37,050 nucleotides of DNA from Clostridiales bacterium. Its GTDB lineage: Bacteria > Bacillota > Clostridia > Peptostreptococcales > Acidaminobacteraceae. Below the pieces are notes generated by a model, which made no database searches, was not told where the DNA came from, and was given only the letters and a program-made list of their open reading frames with translations. The stretch covers positions 1-37,050 of the forward strand of contig JAIOSU010000109.1 in assembly GCA_021107455.1 (NCBI GenBank). The letters run 5' to 3'. Shown here in pieces: positions 8,876 through 18,144 of the stretch (within the stretch, counting starts at the first letter, position 1; each line of letters opens with the position of its first letter). Both the position numbers and the translations under genes were made by a program.

Positions 8876-10125
8876 GGTTCCTCCTTTTCAACCTTCAAGA
8901 ATGGTTTTCTAAAATAAATAGTTGCACCTAGTACTATGATGCCTACAACTCCAAATGTCAAACCTGCCGAGAACATATCAATGCCAATACCGAATAAAAT
9001 CTGACCTATTGGAATCGTCGCAATCAATCCAAGATCCATAACCGAACCTACACGCCCCATATATTCTCTCGGAACTATGGTCTGAAACATCGTTCCTAAC
9101 GCTATATTTACAATTGTAACAAATAAACCGATCAAGAAAAACATGGATGTTATCAGTATCATTGGAATTGTATTGGTTGCAAAATTTAGTATAAAACCAG
9201 TGCTGGAGAAATAAGATAGAACGAGGACTAAGATACTGATCAGGAAGAATGTCATTATGACCAATCTTCCAATTTCAATTTTCTTTGCACGTTTACCAAG
9301 CACTAACGGAGAAATCAACATCGACCCAGCAAAGATGGCTGAGACAGCACCATATTGTATTTCAGTCCCTCCAAGAACATCTATTATGACATATATGACT
9401 CCAATGCTCATCAAAGGTCCTAACGAGAAATTTAGAAACACACCAAAAGCGATGATGTTAAGCAGAATTTTATACTTTTTAAGTATACCTATGCCTTCCA
9501 CAAAATCCCTTTTGAAATTATGTAGATCAAACCTTTCAGGTTCTTTATTGCTTTTAGGGATATTAATGTTCATCTCAAGGATAGCTGAGAGTACAAAACT
9601 TACCGCATTGACAACCAAAATAATTTGAAGCCCCAAAATTGCGTATAGAGCTGATGCGAGCATCGGCGAGACGATATTTGCTGTACTGGATATGACAGAA
9701 CGTACACTGTTGGCATCAAAAAGCTGATCCTTTTCAACAATACTTGGAATCACGGCAATCATTGCACTACCAAAAAATATTTCAATGATTTCCAAAACAA
9801 TTACAAGAGTATAAATACTAAAGAGACTCAACCCATTGTTCAAATAGAAATAAATCGCATATCCACCAATCAGAACACCATTCAACAAATCAAGTCTTAC
9901 AATCATCTTCTTGCGATCAAACCAGTCTCCGAAAACGCCAGCTATAGGTGAAAGAAAAATTCTCGGGAGTATTGAAATCGCAATCAACGATGCAAACTGT
10001 GTTGCTGATCCTGTAATGGCAAACACATAAAGCGACAAAGCAAATTGTTGCATATTCGAACCCATTATCGATGTTACTTTTCCAATCATAAGTTTTCTAA
10101 AGTCTTTATTTTTTAAGATGTTCAT
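8839..10125 (-). CDS. MFS exporter, macrolide-efflux (MefA-like/MFS_3) type
   Basis: A 428-residue protein with about 12 hydrophobic segments. It carries the MFS loop 2-3 signature in the form GVFGDWFDRKK near residue 65 and the MGRVGSVMDLG segment in the second half, as in MefA-type efflux proteins. It should use the proton gradient to export a drug or metabolite; the substrate is unknown. The ATG is preceded by AGGGTGA. It is first in an operon in which an ArsR-type regulator overlaps its 3' end and yaaA follows. A sigma-70-type promoter with a palindromic spacer lies just upstream. Confidence 0.88.
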   Translation of the reverse strand: MNILKNKDFRKLMIGKVTSIMGSNMQQFALSLYVFAITGSATQFASLIAISILPRIFLSPIAGVFGDWFDRKKMIVRLDLLNGVLIGGYAIYFYLNNGLSLFSIYTLVIVLEIIEIFFGSAMIAVIPSIVEKDQLFDANSVRSVISSTANIVSPMLASALYAILGLQIILVVNAVSFVLSAILEMNINIPKSNKEPERFDLHNFKRDFVEGIGILKKYKILLNIIAFGVFLNFSLGPLMSIGVIYVIIDVLGGTEIQYGAVSAIFAGSMLISPLVLGKRAKKIEIGRLVIMTFFLISILVLVLSYFSSTGFILNFATNTIPMILITSMFFLIGLFVTIVNIALGTMFQTIVPREYMGRVGSVMDLGLIATIPIGQILFGIGIDMFSAGLTFGVVGIIVLGATIYFRKPFLKVEKEEPCDMNFSQLKAE

Positions 10126-10156
10126 ATAATCACCCTTTCAAATATTAGATAATTAT

Positions 10157-10185
10157 ATTATAGAATAGATACATGTATAAGTAAA
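10157..10185 (-). promoter_or_regulatory. Promoter of MFS/ArsR/yaaA operon with palindromic spacer
   Basis: On the minus strand, TTTACT (10180-10185) and a perfect TATAAT (10157-10162) are 17 bp apart. The spacer contains the perfect 10-bp palindrome ATACATGTAT at 10169-10178, which is where a winged-helix repressor would exclude RNA polymerase. The regulator is probably the ArsR-type protein of the same operon, by inference. Confidence 0.65.
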
Positions 10186-10225
10186 TAGTTTTTCATAATT
10201 AATTTAGACAAATATCTAATCGTGC

Positions 10226-10262
10226 AATAAAAAATGGATGCCCCCTTTCGGATGGCATCCTT
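10226..10262 (-). terminator. Rho-independent terminator after the amidase gene
   Basis: On the minus strand, GGATGCC (10254-10260) pairs with GGCATCC (10236-10242) around an 11-nt loop and is followed by ATTTTTTATT. It begins a few bases beyond the amidase stop and closes the catabolic gene cluster. Confidence 0.85.
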
Positions 10263-10265
10263 CAT

Positions 10266-11732
10266 TTATGGTGTCATTGGAGGAAGCGTTCTACTTTGTG
10301 ACAATTGTTCGAATCCATAAGCTATTTCGAAAAGTGTGGGTTCATCCCATCGCCTTGCCATGAACTCAATGCCAATCGGCACCCCAATTGGCGCTTCATG
10401 ATTTTTCTTCGAGAACCCCGCTGGAACAGTAACAGCTGGAAAACCCAGGGTAGATGCCAACATGCCATTTCGACCTTGTTGAGTTTGAAGCCCCACATGC
10501 TGAACAAGAATATTTTGATGTGGATAAACAAACGCATCCAACTTATACTCTGCCATAACATAGTAAGCAAGACTTCTATTCCTAATTATGTTTAAAAGTT
10601 TATCTTTATAGCCTTCCAGTTGATTAGGATCTTCCACTTGAGCACATTCCTTTATAAAATCTGCAATGACCGGGTACAATCGGTCGCTGTTTGCAAGGTA
10701 TTGGAAGTTTGGTACAGGACAATCAGCCGCGTTTGAAAAATAAAGATCCAGTTGCTTTTTAAACTCGTAATATTGAACATCACAATCTTTTCCGATACGG
10801 TTCATTTCAAATTCCGGCACATCAACAACAATTACTTCTGCGCCGTTATCAACCATCAACTGGAGTGATTCTTCCATAATTCTATTTACATCAGCATCAT
10901 TCCCCTGTGCATTTGAAAGCAGTCCCAGTCTTTTGTTGCGCAGCCCATCCAGTTTCAAATGTTCAGTGTAGGAAGTAGGTATATGACCACTCTGTTCAGC
11001 ACTTAAAACATCTTCCGGGTCAAAACCAACACATACATCCAACAAGATAGCCACATCCATAACACTTCTGGTAAGTGTTCCTGCTGTGTCCTGAGTCTCA
11101 GTGACGGGTATGATCCCTCCTCTAGATAAGAGTCCTGTCGATGGCCTAAATCCTACCAAATTGTTTGCACTTGCAGGACTGCGCACAGAGTTTACCGTAT
11201 CAGTACCAAGTCCACTGACGGCAAAATTCGCAGCGACAGCTGCACCTGTGCCTCCAGAAGACCCTCCAGGCGTTCTGGTCAAGTCATATGGATTCAGCGT
11301 TTGCCCCATCAGAGTTCCATCTGTGAAACCATGACAAGCAAATTCCGAAAGATTTGTTTTTGCAAGAATCACAGCGCCAGCTTCACGAAGTTTTTCAACT
11401 ATAAAAGCATCCCTTGTTGGATGATTCTCAGCTAATAAGACACTTGAAGCCGTTGTTGGCATATCCATTGTATTGATATTGTCTTTGACGACAATTGGGA
11501 TCCCATGGAGATTACTTAACTTCCCTTTGTTCTTTCTTTCCAGATCCAATCTCTTGGCATCGTCTATCGCGTGTTTGTTAATGGTAACAATTGAGTTTAA
11601 CTTTGGTCCCTCTTGATCGTATGTTTCAATACGATCAAGATAAAACCTCGTCAACTCTAAAGATGTGATTTCATTCTTTTCCATTGCGTTTTGCAATTCC
11701 ATTATACTCTTTTCCAGTGGTTGAAATATCAT
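10266..11732 (-). CDS. Amidase signature family enzyme
   Basis: A 488-residue Ser-cisSer-Lys hydrolase. The catalytic Lys is in GIPIVVKDN (about residue 83), the bridging Ser in TPGGSSGG (about 158-159) and the nucleophile in TVNSVRSPAS (Ser about 182). The usual GG before the nucleophile is VN here, a subgroup variation. I chose the ATG with AGGAG ten bases upstream; an ATG six codons earlier lacks a binding site. There is no signal peptide. It is the last gene of the sigma-54-headed cluster, 34 bp after the FAH-fold gene, so it probably hydrolyses an amide or ureido group of the imported compound or of an intermediate such as oxamate. That substrate is a guess from neighbours. Confidence 0.88.
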   Translation of the reverse strand: MIFQPLEKSIMELQNAMEKNEITSLELTRFYLDRIETYDQEGPKLNSIVTINKHAIDDAKRLDLERKNKGKLSNLHGIPIVVKDNINTMDMPTTASSVLLAENHPTRDAFIVEKLREAGAVILAKTNLSEFACHGFTDGTLMGQTLNPYDLTRTPGGSSGGTGAAVAANFAVSGLGTDTVNSVRSPASANNLVGFRPSTGLLSRGGIIPVTETQDTAGTLTRSVMDVAILLDVCVGFDPEDVLSAEQSGHIPTSYTEHLKLDGLRNKRLGLLSNAQGNDADVNRIMEESLQLMVDNGAEVIVVDVPEFEMNRIGKDCDVQYYEFKKQLDLYFSNAADCPVPNFQYLANSDRLYPVIADFIKECAQVEDPNQLEGYKDKLLNIIRNRSLAYYVMAEYKLDAFVYPHQNILVQHVGLQTQQGRNGMLASTLGFPAVTVPAGFSKKNHEAPIGVPIGIEFMARRWDEPTLFEIAYGFEQLSQSRTLPPMTP

Positions 11733-11766
11733 AATTCTTTCACTCCTCATAGGCTTTCAAAGCAAT

Positions 11767-12645
11767 CTAATCCATGATATTTCTTAGAATTCCAACGCCT
11801 TCAACCACACTCTCGATCACATCACCCTTTTTGAGATAAACTGGAGGAATCATTCCCGCACCGATACCGGATGGCGTACCTGTGATAATAACGTCACCAG
11901 GAAATAACGTCATTCCCTTTGAAAGGTCAGAGATCACATAAGGAATATTGAAAATGAAATCATCCGTATTTCCGTTTTGCCTCAATTCACCATTCACCTT
12001 GAGTGAAATGTTAAGATTATGAGGATCGACAATTTCATCAGCTGTAACAATATATGGACCAAGCGGGGTTGTATCATCAAGTCCTTTCGCATAGGCATAT
12101 TGAGTCAAAGTTTTCTGAATATCCCTTGCAGTGATGTCATTGGATATGGTGTATCCAAAAACATAGTCCATTGCCTCTTTTTCAGTGACGCGACTACATT
12201 CTTTTCCTATGACCACCGCCAACTCCACTTCATAATCCATCATCGAAGAAATTCCGGCATGTAAACTTATGTTCCCATTGTGTGCTACGGCCCGATTGAC
12301 CCTACGCCAGAAATAACTGCAATGCTTAGGCCTTATATACTCAATACCATTGATGTGGCAGGTCTCTTTTACATGTGATACATAGTTCTGAGATACAGAA
12401 ATTATATCTCTTGGTTTTGGAATTGGTGCGAGCAACACGACCTCATCAATCGGCAAACCACTGCAAATCTTATCGGCAATATTTTTCTTAAGCCGCTTTC
12501 TCTCTTGTTCTGTGATGCCCTTAATAAGATCGACCATATTTTTGTAATCAAGACCCAATTCATTGATCGAATAGATTTCAGTTCCACAATTGGAAAGTAC
12601 ACCGATGCTTTCCTCAGAATTATACATATAAGTTGCAAACTTCAT
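11767..12645 (-). CDS. Fumarylacetoacetate hydrolase (FAH)-fold enzyme
   Basis: A 292-residue protein with an N-terminal cap and a C-terminal FAH domain. The metal-binding acidic residues are in MDYEVELAVVIG and in the YTISNDITARD motif, and TPSGIGAGM closes the active site. Family members act as acylpyruvases, oxaloacetate decarboxylases, 2-hydroxyhepta-2,4-diene-1,7-dioate isomerases, and in some annotations ureidoglycolate lyases. The family member cannot be named from sequence. In this cluster, a lyase or hydrolase releasing glyoxylate or pyruvate would feed the nearby aminotransferase, by inference. The ATG has GGGAG seven bases upstream. Confidence 0.88.
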   Translation of the reverse strand: MKFATYMYNSEESIGVLSNCGTEIYSINELGLDYKNMVDLIKGITEQERKRLKKNIADKICSGLPIDEVVLLAPIPKPRDIISVSQNYVSHVKETCHINGIEYIRPKHCSYFWRRVNRAVAHNGNISLHAGISSMMDYEVELAVVIGKECSRVTEKEAMDYVFGYTISNDITARDIQKTLTQYAYAKGLDDTTPLGPYIVTADEIVDPHNLNISLKVNGELRQNGNTDDFIFNIPYVISDLSKGMTLFPGDVIITGTPSGIGAGMIPPVYLKKGDVIESVVEGVGILRNIMD

Positions 12646-12746
12646 CAGTTATCTCCCTATCATTAATTTTATAATAATCCATGCACGTCTGATCTGTACA
12701 GACACCGAAAATAAATCGGTCAGAGTGTAGACGTTATATTTCACTG

Positions 12747-14039
12747 TTACTTAGCATTAGCAAATTGAGGCTCAACTGATTTAGATACGTTTTTGTGAGC
12801 TAAAGTTTCCTCTACAACCACATTTTTTCTACCGTAGAAAACATCTCGATCCAGTTCCTTTTCACTAGCTGCGACAAATGTTGCACAGAACACGTCATCA
12901 ACAACATTTAACGGTACTCTAGTAATAGCGAGAATCCAATCAATACCAGCAAACAGAGCAACTCCCTCTAGTGGGATACCATTGAGTGCAAACACAATTG
13001 CTATTGCCACAATTCCACCACCTGGAACCATTGTGTTTCCAAAAGAAGATAATACCGCGGTCACACCAAGCATTACCATTGCAGACAAAGACAATTCAAC
13101 GCCCATGATTTGAGCAATCGTCATACTTGCTAACACAGTCAATAGAACGCCTCCATCTGTATTAAGCGTACCTCCTAGTGGATTGACAAAGTTCGATATT
13201 CTCTTGCTGATGCCCATGTTTTCTTCTGAATCCAGCAACTTCATCGGAAGAGACATTGCTGACGAAGTAGTGGTTGCTGAAACAATAAAGGTGCGTTTTA
13301 CGTTTGCAAACAATCTGAATAGGCTTACTTTTGCATATGCAGCAACGCTCATTCCAACAATCAATAGGCAAGCGATATTTGCAACAGTAATAACAACAAT
13401 AAATTTAAAGAGCGGAACTAGAATTTCAATACCATTTTGACCGATCATATTTGCTGTAAGTGCAAATATACCGATTGGAGCAAAATTCATGATAATAGTA
13501 ACAACCTTCATTATAAGCACATTCATATCCAGTATAAAATCGTGAATTCTCTTGATGGGCTCAAGGTGTTTATAATACGATATGGTAATACCTACAATCA
13601 CTGCAAAGAGGATGATCTGAGTGATTGAGTTGTTGTTGAATGCCACAAAAATATTCTTTGGTACGAATGACATAATTGCATCAGAAACAGTCATCCCCGT
13701 TGTATTTCCTGTGTATTCCGACAACTGGATATTAATAAGTCCCGACCCAGGTTTAAACACAAAACCAAACAATACAGCAATTGCTCCCGCCAAGGAACTT
13801 GTAAGTACAAATGAAAATAAAGTTTTAAACCCTATGGAACCCAAATCTTTAATCGCCAATGTCATAACAGATTCCAATAGCGCACCAAAAACCAGGAATG
13901 GAACCATCATAGAAATCAGATTGATAAATATATCTCCTAAAATCTTAATGTAGATCGTGTTCTTACCGAAAATTACTCCAACTGCAATACCAAAAATCGC
14001 GGCGAAAATCATTTTCTTAGAAAATGATAGCTTTTTCAT
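12747..14039 (-). CDS. Dicarboxylate/amino acid:cation symporter (DAACS family)
   Basis: A 430-residue membrane protein with about eight hydrophobic helices plus two re-entrant hairpins. The first hairpin carries ATTTSSAMSLP, and helix 7 carries NPLGGTLNTDGG, corresponding to the NMDGT cation/substrate site of GltP/SstT relatives. It imports an acidic or small amino-acid-like solute with sodium or protons. Lying between the DUF1116 and FAH-fold genes, it is the probable uptake system for the substrate of the cluster, and its type suggests a negatively charged or zwitterionic compound. GGGGG precedes the ATG by seven bases. The altered NTDGG motif may mark a substrate different from aspartate/glutamate. 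Confidence 0.92.
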   Translation of the reverse strand: MKKLSFSKKMIFAAIFGIAVGVIFGKNTIYIKILGDIFINLISMMVPFLVFGALLESVMTLAIKDLGSIGFKTLFSFVLTSSLAGAIAVLFGFVFKPGSGLINIQLSEYTGNTTGMTVSDAIMSFVPKNIFVAFNNNSITQIILFAVIVGITISYYKHLEPIKRIHDFILDMNVLIMKVVTIIMNFAPIGIFALTANMIGQNGIEILVPLFKFIVVITVANIACLLIVGMSVAAYAKVSLFRLFANVKRTFIVSATTTSSAMSLPMKLLDSEENMGISKRISNFVNPLGGTLNTDGGVLLTVLASMTIAQIMGVELSLSAMVMLGVTAVLSSFGNTMVPGGGIVAIAIVFALNGIPLEGVALFAGIDWILAITRVPLNVVDDVFCATFVAASEKELDRDVFYGRKNVVVEETLAHKNVSKSVEPQFANAK

Positions 14040-14057
14040 ATAAGTACCCCCATTTTT

Positions 14058-15470
14058 TTAGATTCTATTTGCTAATTCTAATACCGCTTTCTCAAAACAC
14101 TCAATAGGTGCATTAGTAATTCCTGCGCCGATGAACCCCACTCCAGCGTTTTTGTGCGCTATACCTGTTGTAATGATTGGCAAAATTCCTGTTTCCAATA
14201 CTTTTCTTACATCAATACCACTTGGCCCACCTCTAAAGTCAAGATTCGGCATGGAAAAATTAGAGTTCTCTGCAAATGTGATTTCATACATTTTTTTCGT
14301 AATTACCAAGCAATCCTCTGAATTGCCACCGACGAATTGTACAATCGCAGGAGCACCGGATAATGCAAATCCGCCTACACCACCAGCTTCAGTGATGGCA
14401 CTATCCCCCATATCCAAATTCGCATCTTCTTTTGAGAAACCAGGAAGATAAAGACCTTCAACAAATTGGGAAGGTCCAGTGAACCATACATTACCCTCAC
14501 AACCGCTGACCCTAATTCCAAAATCCACTCCATTTCTGGATAGCGCTGTAACAATTGTACTGTTTTTTACTCCATGAGCCGCATCAAGGCTAGCTTTTAA
14601 AGCTGGCATTGAAAGACTTAAAAAATAATGGTCATTTGTATTGAGATTATTGAGCACTCTCATAAATACATCTTCTTCGAGTTGAGCTCTTACTAAAAGT
14701 GGAAACAATTCTTTCATGAATAAACTGCTTCCCGCTTTGTTCCTGTTGTGACATTCATCTCCCATATGCAGCGCTTGCGAAATCATCGAACGCAAATCAA
14801 TTCCGTTTGAACCGGAAAGGACTTTGTGTAAAGTTTCTGCAAGTTCACCATGAACCCATCTGAAATTTTCAATCACATCTTCATCATAGGCTCCAAATCG
14901 AAGTACCTTGGCTCTACTTCCTTCAGTCAAAGGGCAAAACGACATATTCCCATGCTTTACATTCTTTACGACGTGTACATACATGGATGCTGAGATTACA
15001 CCAGCCATTGGCCCCACTGCGCCATAATCGTGACATGGAGCAAATGTTATCTTTCCAGATTCCACAAATTCAATCGCTTCCTCTGGTGTCTTTGCAAACC
15101 CCTCAAACAAAACCAAACCGATAATCGCACCTTTCATTGGTCCACACATATGATCCCATTCAATGGGTGGTCCTGCCTGCAGAATCGTATATGGAGTCAT
15201 GTTAGGAATTACATCAATAGCCTTTGCAACATCAACCAATAAAGGTTCCGCTTCAAAAAAACGATTCATCGCTATTTGATTGGCTTCATTTATTTCTTCT
15301 GAGTATAGTTTATTTAAAGCAGCCAACATTTCATCGTTTTTGGTGCGAGGTGGAGTCCATTCAATGTTCAATGTCTCAACTTCTTGATCGGACATTGATT
15401 TGCTGAAAATATCAGTGCCAACATTGATGGCTTTAATATCTGATTTTAAAAACTGGTTAATTAAACTCAT
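14058..15470 (-). CDS. DUF1116 protein, AllG/YlbE-like oxamate carbamoyltransferase subunit homologue
   Basis: A 470-residue DUF1116 protein. Signature segments are LQAGPPIEWDHMCGPMKGA, CHDYGAVGPMAGVISASM and, toward the end, GIAHKNAGVGFIGAGI. In E. coli the homologue YlbE (AllG) works with FdrA (AllF) and YlbF (AllH) in oxamate carbamoyltransferase, which converts oxalurate and phosphate to oxamate and carbamoyl phosphate. Here the gene overlaps fdrA by 4 bp (ATGA), strong evidence that the two products form a complex. No DUF2877 (AllH) gene and no carbamate kinase is in this window. The protein is somewhat longer than the E. coli one, with an extra N-terminal stretch. The precise carbamoyl or acyl substrate is unproven. 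Confidence 0.88.
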   Translation of the reverse strand: MSLINQFLKSDIKAINVGTDIFSKSMSDQEVETLNIEWTPPRTKNDEMLAALNKLYSEEINEANQIAMNRFFEAEPLLVDVAKAIDVIPNMTPYTILQAGPPIEWDHMCGPMKGAIIGLVLFEGFAKTPEEAIEFVESGKITFAPCHDYGAVGPMAGVISASMYVHVVKNVKHGNMSFCPLTEGSRAKVLRFGAYDEDVIENFRWVHGELAETLHKVLSGSNGIDLRSMISQALHMGDECHNRNKAGSSLFMKELFPLLVRAQLEEDVFMRVLNNLNTNDHYFLSLSMPALKASLDAAHGVKNSTIVTALSRNGVDFGIRVSGCEGNVWFTGPSQFVEGLYLPGFSKEDANLDMGDSAITEAGGVGGFALSGAPAIVQFVGGNSEDCLVITKKMYEITFAENSNFSMPNLDFRGGPSGIDVRKVLETGILPIITTGIAHKNAGVGFIGAGITNAPIECFEKAVLELANRI

Positions 15471-16948
15471 GCTTTTCTCCTCCTAATCACTTCCGCAGCT
15501 ATTCTTGCAGCCTCAGCATTACTATCCGCAACGATAACCCCAGCAGAAATTAAGATGTCTTTTTGCTTTTGGAGCCCTTGGAAATCTTTCTCTGTACCAC
15601 ATACAGATGCAATGATTACAATAGAACTGGATATAGCCTTTGCTTCTTTAATAGCTTTAATTGCCACACCGGCAGGATCTTCATGTGCTCCGTAACCGAG
15701 TACAAAATCAAGTAGAATTACTGCTGTATCGTCATCTTTAGCTACTTGAACAATTTTTTCGTTTCTGAGTGTTGGATCAATCATAGGATGAGGTCTTCCA
15801 GTTGTAAACTGATCATCACCTAAATCCAAGAATAAGTGCCCTTTTGATGAGTCACCCAAGCAATTATTAAATACGTACTTTGATTCACTGCATAGTGTTC
15901 CCCCGCAAAAAAGTCCTTTCACATTTTTTTGTTCTGCAGATAGTTTTTTCGCCATTTCATCTGTAAAAGATAAATCTTTGGTTACCAGATTAAGTTTGAT
16001 CCCAGTTGCCTCAAGTGATTTCAAAGCAGCTTGTTCGAAGGTTGACGCAAAGAGAAGGTTGTTTCTATCTGCCAAGCTTTCCATGTAGCCCATGAAACAT
16101 ATGATGACCGTTTTACCACAATGCTCTGCAGATGAGATGATCTTGTTGGCAACGGACTTTGATGGTGGTTTCGAAATAAGAATTATACACTCTGTCTCTT
16201 TGTCATTTTTTAGGGCTTCAAGGGCATCAATCATCATAATGCCTCCGATTTCCTCACTTAAATCCCTACCTCCAACTCCTATCGCATGTGTAATTCCTCC
16301 ACCAAATCTGTCTATAAGGACTGTAACTTCCTGTATTCCTGTTCCAGTTGCGCCAACCACTCCAATATTCCCTTTTCGGATGTCATTAGCAAAACAGAGC
16401 CCCTTATTATTGATAATGGATGTGCCACAGTCTGGTCCCATCATCAGTAAGCCTTTCTTACTGGCATAAGTCTTAAGCATTTTTTCTTCTTGAATGGACA
16501 CATTGTCACTGAACATCATGACGTTCAGACCACTAAGCAATGCTTTTTGTGCCTCAATATAAGCATAGCGTCCAGGTACTGAAATAACTGCCAAATTGGA
16601 ATCCGGTTGATGATTCAATCCGGTTTTTTGGCTTACTGGCACATGTTCTGACGAGCCACCAGTTCCACCACTTTGTTTCTTCTTCAAAAGCAAGGCATCA
16701 ACTGCTTTAAGCACGACATCTTTTACTGTGCTGTCACTAGTTTCAAAAGCGATGATCAAATCATTGGGAGTTGCATTTTCTGTATCCGAATTCGATAGTC
16801 CTCGATCCACAAGCAGTCCTTTGTTAAGCTGCGTCCCCATACAAATGGACGCCTCCAACACTCCAGGAATCTTGGTGATCTCAGAAGTCACTATCATTAG
16901 TGTTACAGAATCATAGTACTTATTCTGATTGATGATTGCATATGACAT
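15467..16948 (-). CDS. fdrA: FdrA family protein (AllF-like; acyl-CoA synthetase fold)
   Basis: A 493-residue protein with the FdrA N-terminal module (DSVTLMIVTSEI at residue 13, then MGTQLNKGLL and NATPND), a CoA-binding-like Rossmann domain from about residue 115 (LAVISVPGRYAYIEA), and ligase-CoA-like domains containing IGVVGATGTGIQEV and GVGGRDLSEEIGG. The fold resembles the succinyl-CoA synthetase alpha subunit. In E. coli FdrA (AllF) is a subunit of oxamate carbamoyltransferase in anaerobic allantoin use. AGGAG precedes the ATG by seven bases. It lies between the aminotransferase and DUF1116 genes and overlaps the latter. The family is certain, and the reaction here is inferred. It is shorter than E. 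coli FdrA (about 555 residues). Confidence 0.9.
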   Translation of the reverse strand: MSYAIINQNKYYDSVTLMIVTSEITKIPGVLEASICMGTQLNKGLLVDRGLSNSDTENATPNDLIIAFETSDSTVKDVVLKAVDALLLKKKQSGGTGGSSEHVPVSQKTGLNHQPDSNLAVISVPGRYAYIEAQKALLSGLNVMMFSDNVSIQEEKMLKTYASKKGLLMMGPDCGTSIINNKGLCFANDIRKGNIGVVGATGTGIQEVTVLIDRFGGGITHAIGVGGRDLSEEIGGIMMIDALEALKNDKETECIILISKPPSKSVANKIISSAEHCGKTVIICFMGYMESLADRNNLLFASTFEQAALKSLEATGIKLNLVTKDLSFTDEMAKKLSAEQKNVKGLFCGGTLCSESKYVFNNCLGDSSKGHLFLDLGDDQFTTGRPHPMIDPTLRNEKIVQVAKDDDTAVILLDFVLGYGAHEDPAGVAIKAIKEAKAISSSIVIIASVCGTEKDFQGLQKQKDILISAGVIVADSNAEAARIAAEVIRRRKA

Positions 16949-16989
16949 TTTTTCACTCCTAAATTTCTTTTTTTCTTTGTAATACCGAA

Positions 16990-18144
16990 CTATTTAAGAA
17001 ATGTTTCAGATATTGATTTTGAAGCTGTTCCTAATTCAACTGGATATCCCAGCTCGAATAAAGACATCTCAATAGCACCCATAATTGCATAAATATCTAA
17101 TTTATGGATTGAACCCAAATGCCCAACTCTGAAAATCTTACCTTGTAATTTTTGTAGCCCTCCTCCCAATACTACACCATATTTTGATTTTAATATATTT
17201 GAAAATTCCTTAAATACTATTCCATCAGGCATATGAATAGCTGTCACTGTATCAGATTCATATCCTGCTTCTGCATAAAGTGATAGCCCCATAGCTTTTA
17301 TTGCGTTTCTTGTAGCTTCCGCCATAAGAGAATGTCTCTTCCATACATTCTCTAGTCCTTCCTCTTCGAGAATATCAAGAGCTTCTTTTAAGCCAAACAG
17401 CAGAGTTGTTGGTGGCGTGTATGGCATTTGATACTCTTCCATTTTCGCCCTTACTGCTTTATAGTCCCAATACCATTTTGGCAACTTCGATTCCTCTGTA
17501 AGCTTCCATGCTCTTTCACCCACAGCGATCATGCTGAGTCCAGGAGGTAACATGAATCCCTTTTGAGAAGCTGTTATTGCAACATCCACTCCCCAAAGGT
17601 CAGTTTCAAAAGGCATACAGGCAAGTGAACTCACAACATCTACAATCAATAATGCAGGATGACCACTTAACTTCATCATTTTGCCAATCGACTCAATATC
17701 ATTTGTGATTCCAGAAGTTGTTTCGTTTTGTGGCAAGCAAACTGCTTTGATTTCATGATTTAAATCGTTCTTAAGGACCACTCCAATTTCTTCGGACCTT
17801 ACAGTCTCACCCCACTCCTTATTGACTTTTATTACATCAACCCCATAATTTTCAGCTATGAGTGCTACCCGTTCACTAAACAACCCATGACATGCTACTA
17901 CAATTTTATCACCAGGAGAAAAAAAGTTGACTATAGCCGATTCCAGTCCACCACTGCCTGAACTGGGGAAAAATAAGATATCATGATCCGTCCTAAATAC
18001 TTTCTTCAAGGATTTTAAACAATATTTTAAAAGCGCTTCAAATTCAGGACCTCGATGATTGATCAGAGGCATCGACAAACTTCTTAATATTCTAGGCGGT
18101 ATATTTGTAGGGCCTGGGATTTGTAAATATTCATCTCTTTCCAT
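16990..18144 (-). CDS. Alanine/serine-glyoxylate-type aminotransferase (class V, PucG-like)
   Basis: A 384-residue PLP-dependent enzyme of fold type I, class V. The Schiff-base Lys is in TASQKGFMLPPGLS (about residue 195) and the PLP-binding Asp in LIVDVVSSLA (about 169). QIPGPTNIPPRIL at the N terminus is typical of alanine-glyoxylate, serine-glyoxylate and ureidoglycine-glyoxylate aminotransferases. The start is the ATG with GGAGGG five bases upstream; it overlaps the end of the threonine-aldolase-like gene by 14 bp, so the pair is coupled. A role in making glycine from glyoxylate, or oxalurate from ureidoglycine as for PucG, would supply the FdrA/DUF1116 system next door. This link is inference. 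Confidence 0.85.
   Translation of the reverse strand: MERDEYLQIPGPTNIPPRILRSLSMPLINHRGPEFEALLKYCLKSLKKVFRTDHDILFFPSSGSGGLESAIVNFFSPGDKIVVACHGLFSERVALIAENYGVDVIKVNKEWGETVRSEEIGVVLKNDLNHEIKAVCLPQNETTSGITNDIESIGKMMKLSGHPALLIVDVVSSLACMPFETDLWGVDVAITASQKGFMLPPGLSMIAVGERAWKLTEESKLPKWYWDYKAVRAKMEEYQMPYTPPTTLLFGLKEALDILEEEGLENVWKRHSLMAEATRNAIKAMGLSLYAEAGYESDTVTAIHMPDGIVFKEFSNILKSKYGVVLGGGLQKLQGKIFRVGHLGSIHKLDIYAIMGAIEMSLFELGYPVELGTASKSISETFLK

Noticed and set aside
12670-12735. Imperfect inverted repeats (CGTCT...AGACG, ACCGA...TCGGT) between the symporter and FAH-fold genes
   Set aside because: The pairing is weak and no T tract is present. It may be an mRNA processing or stability element, but nothing supports a specific function.
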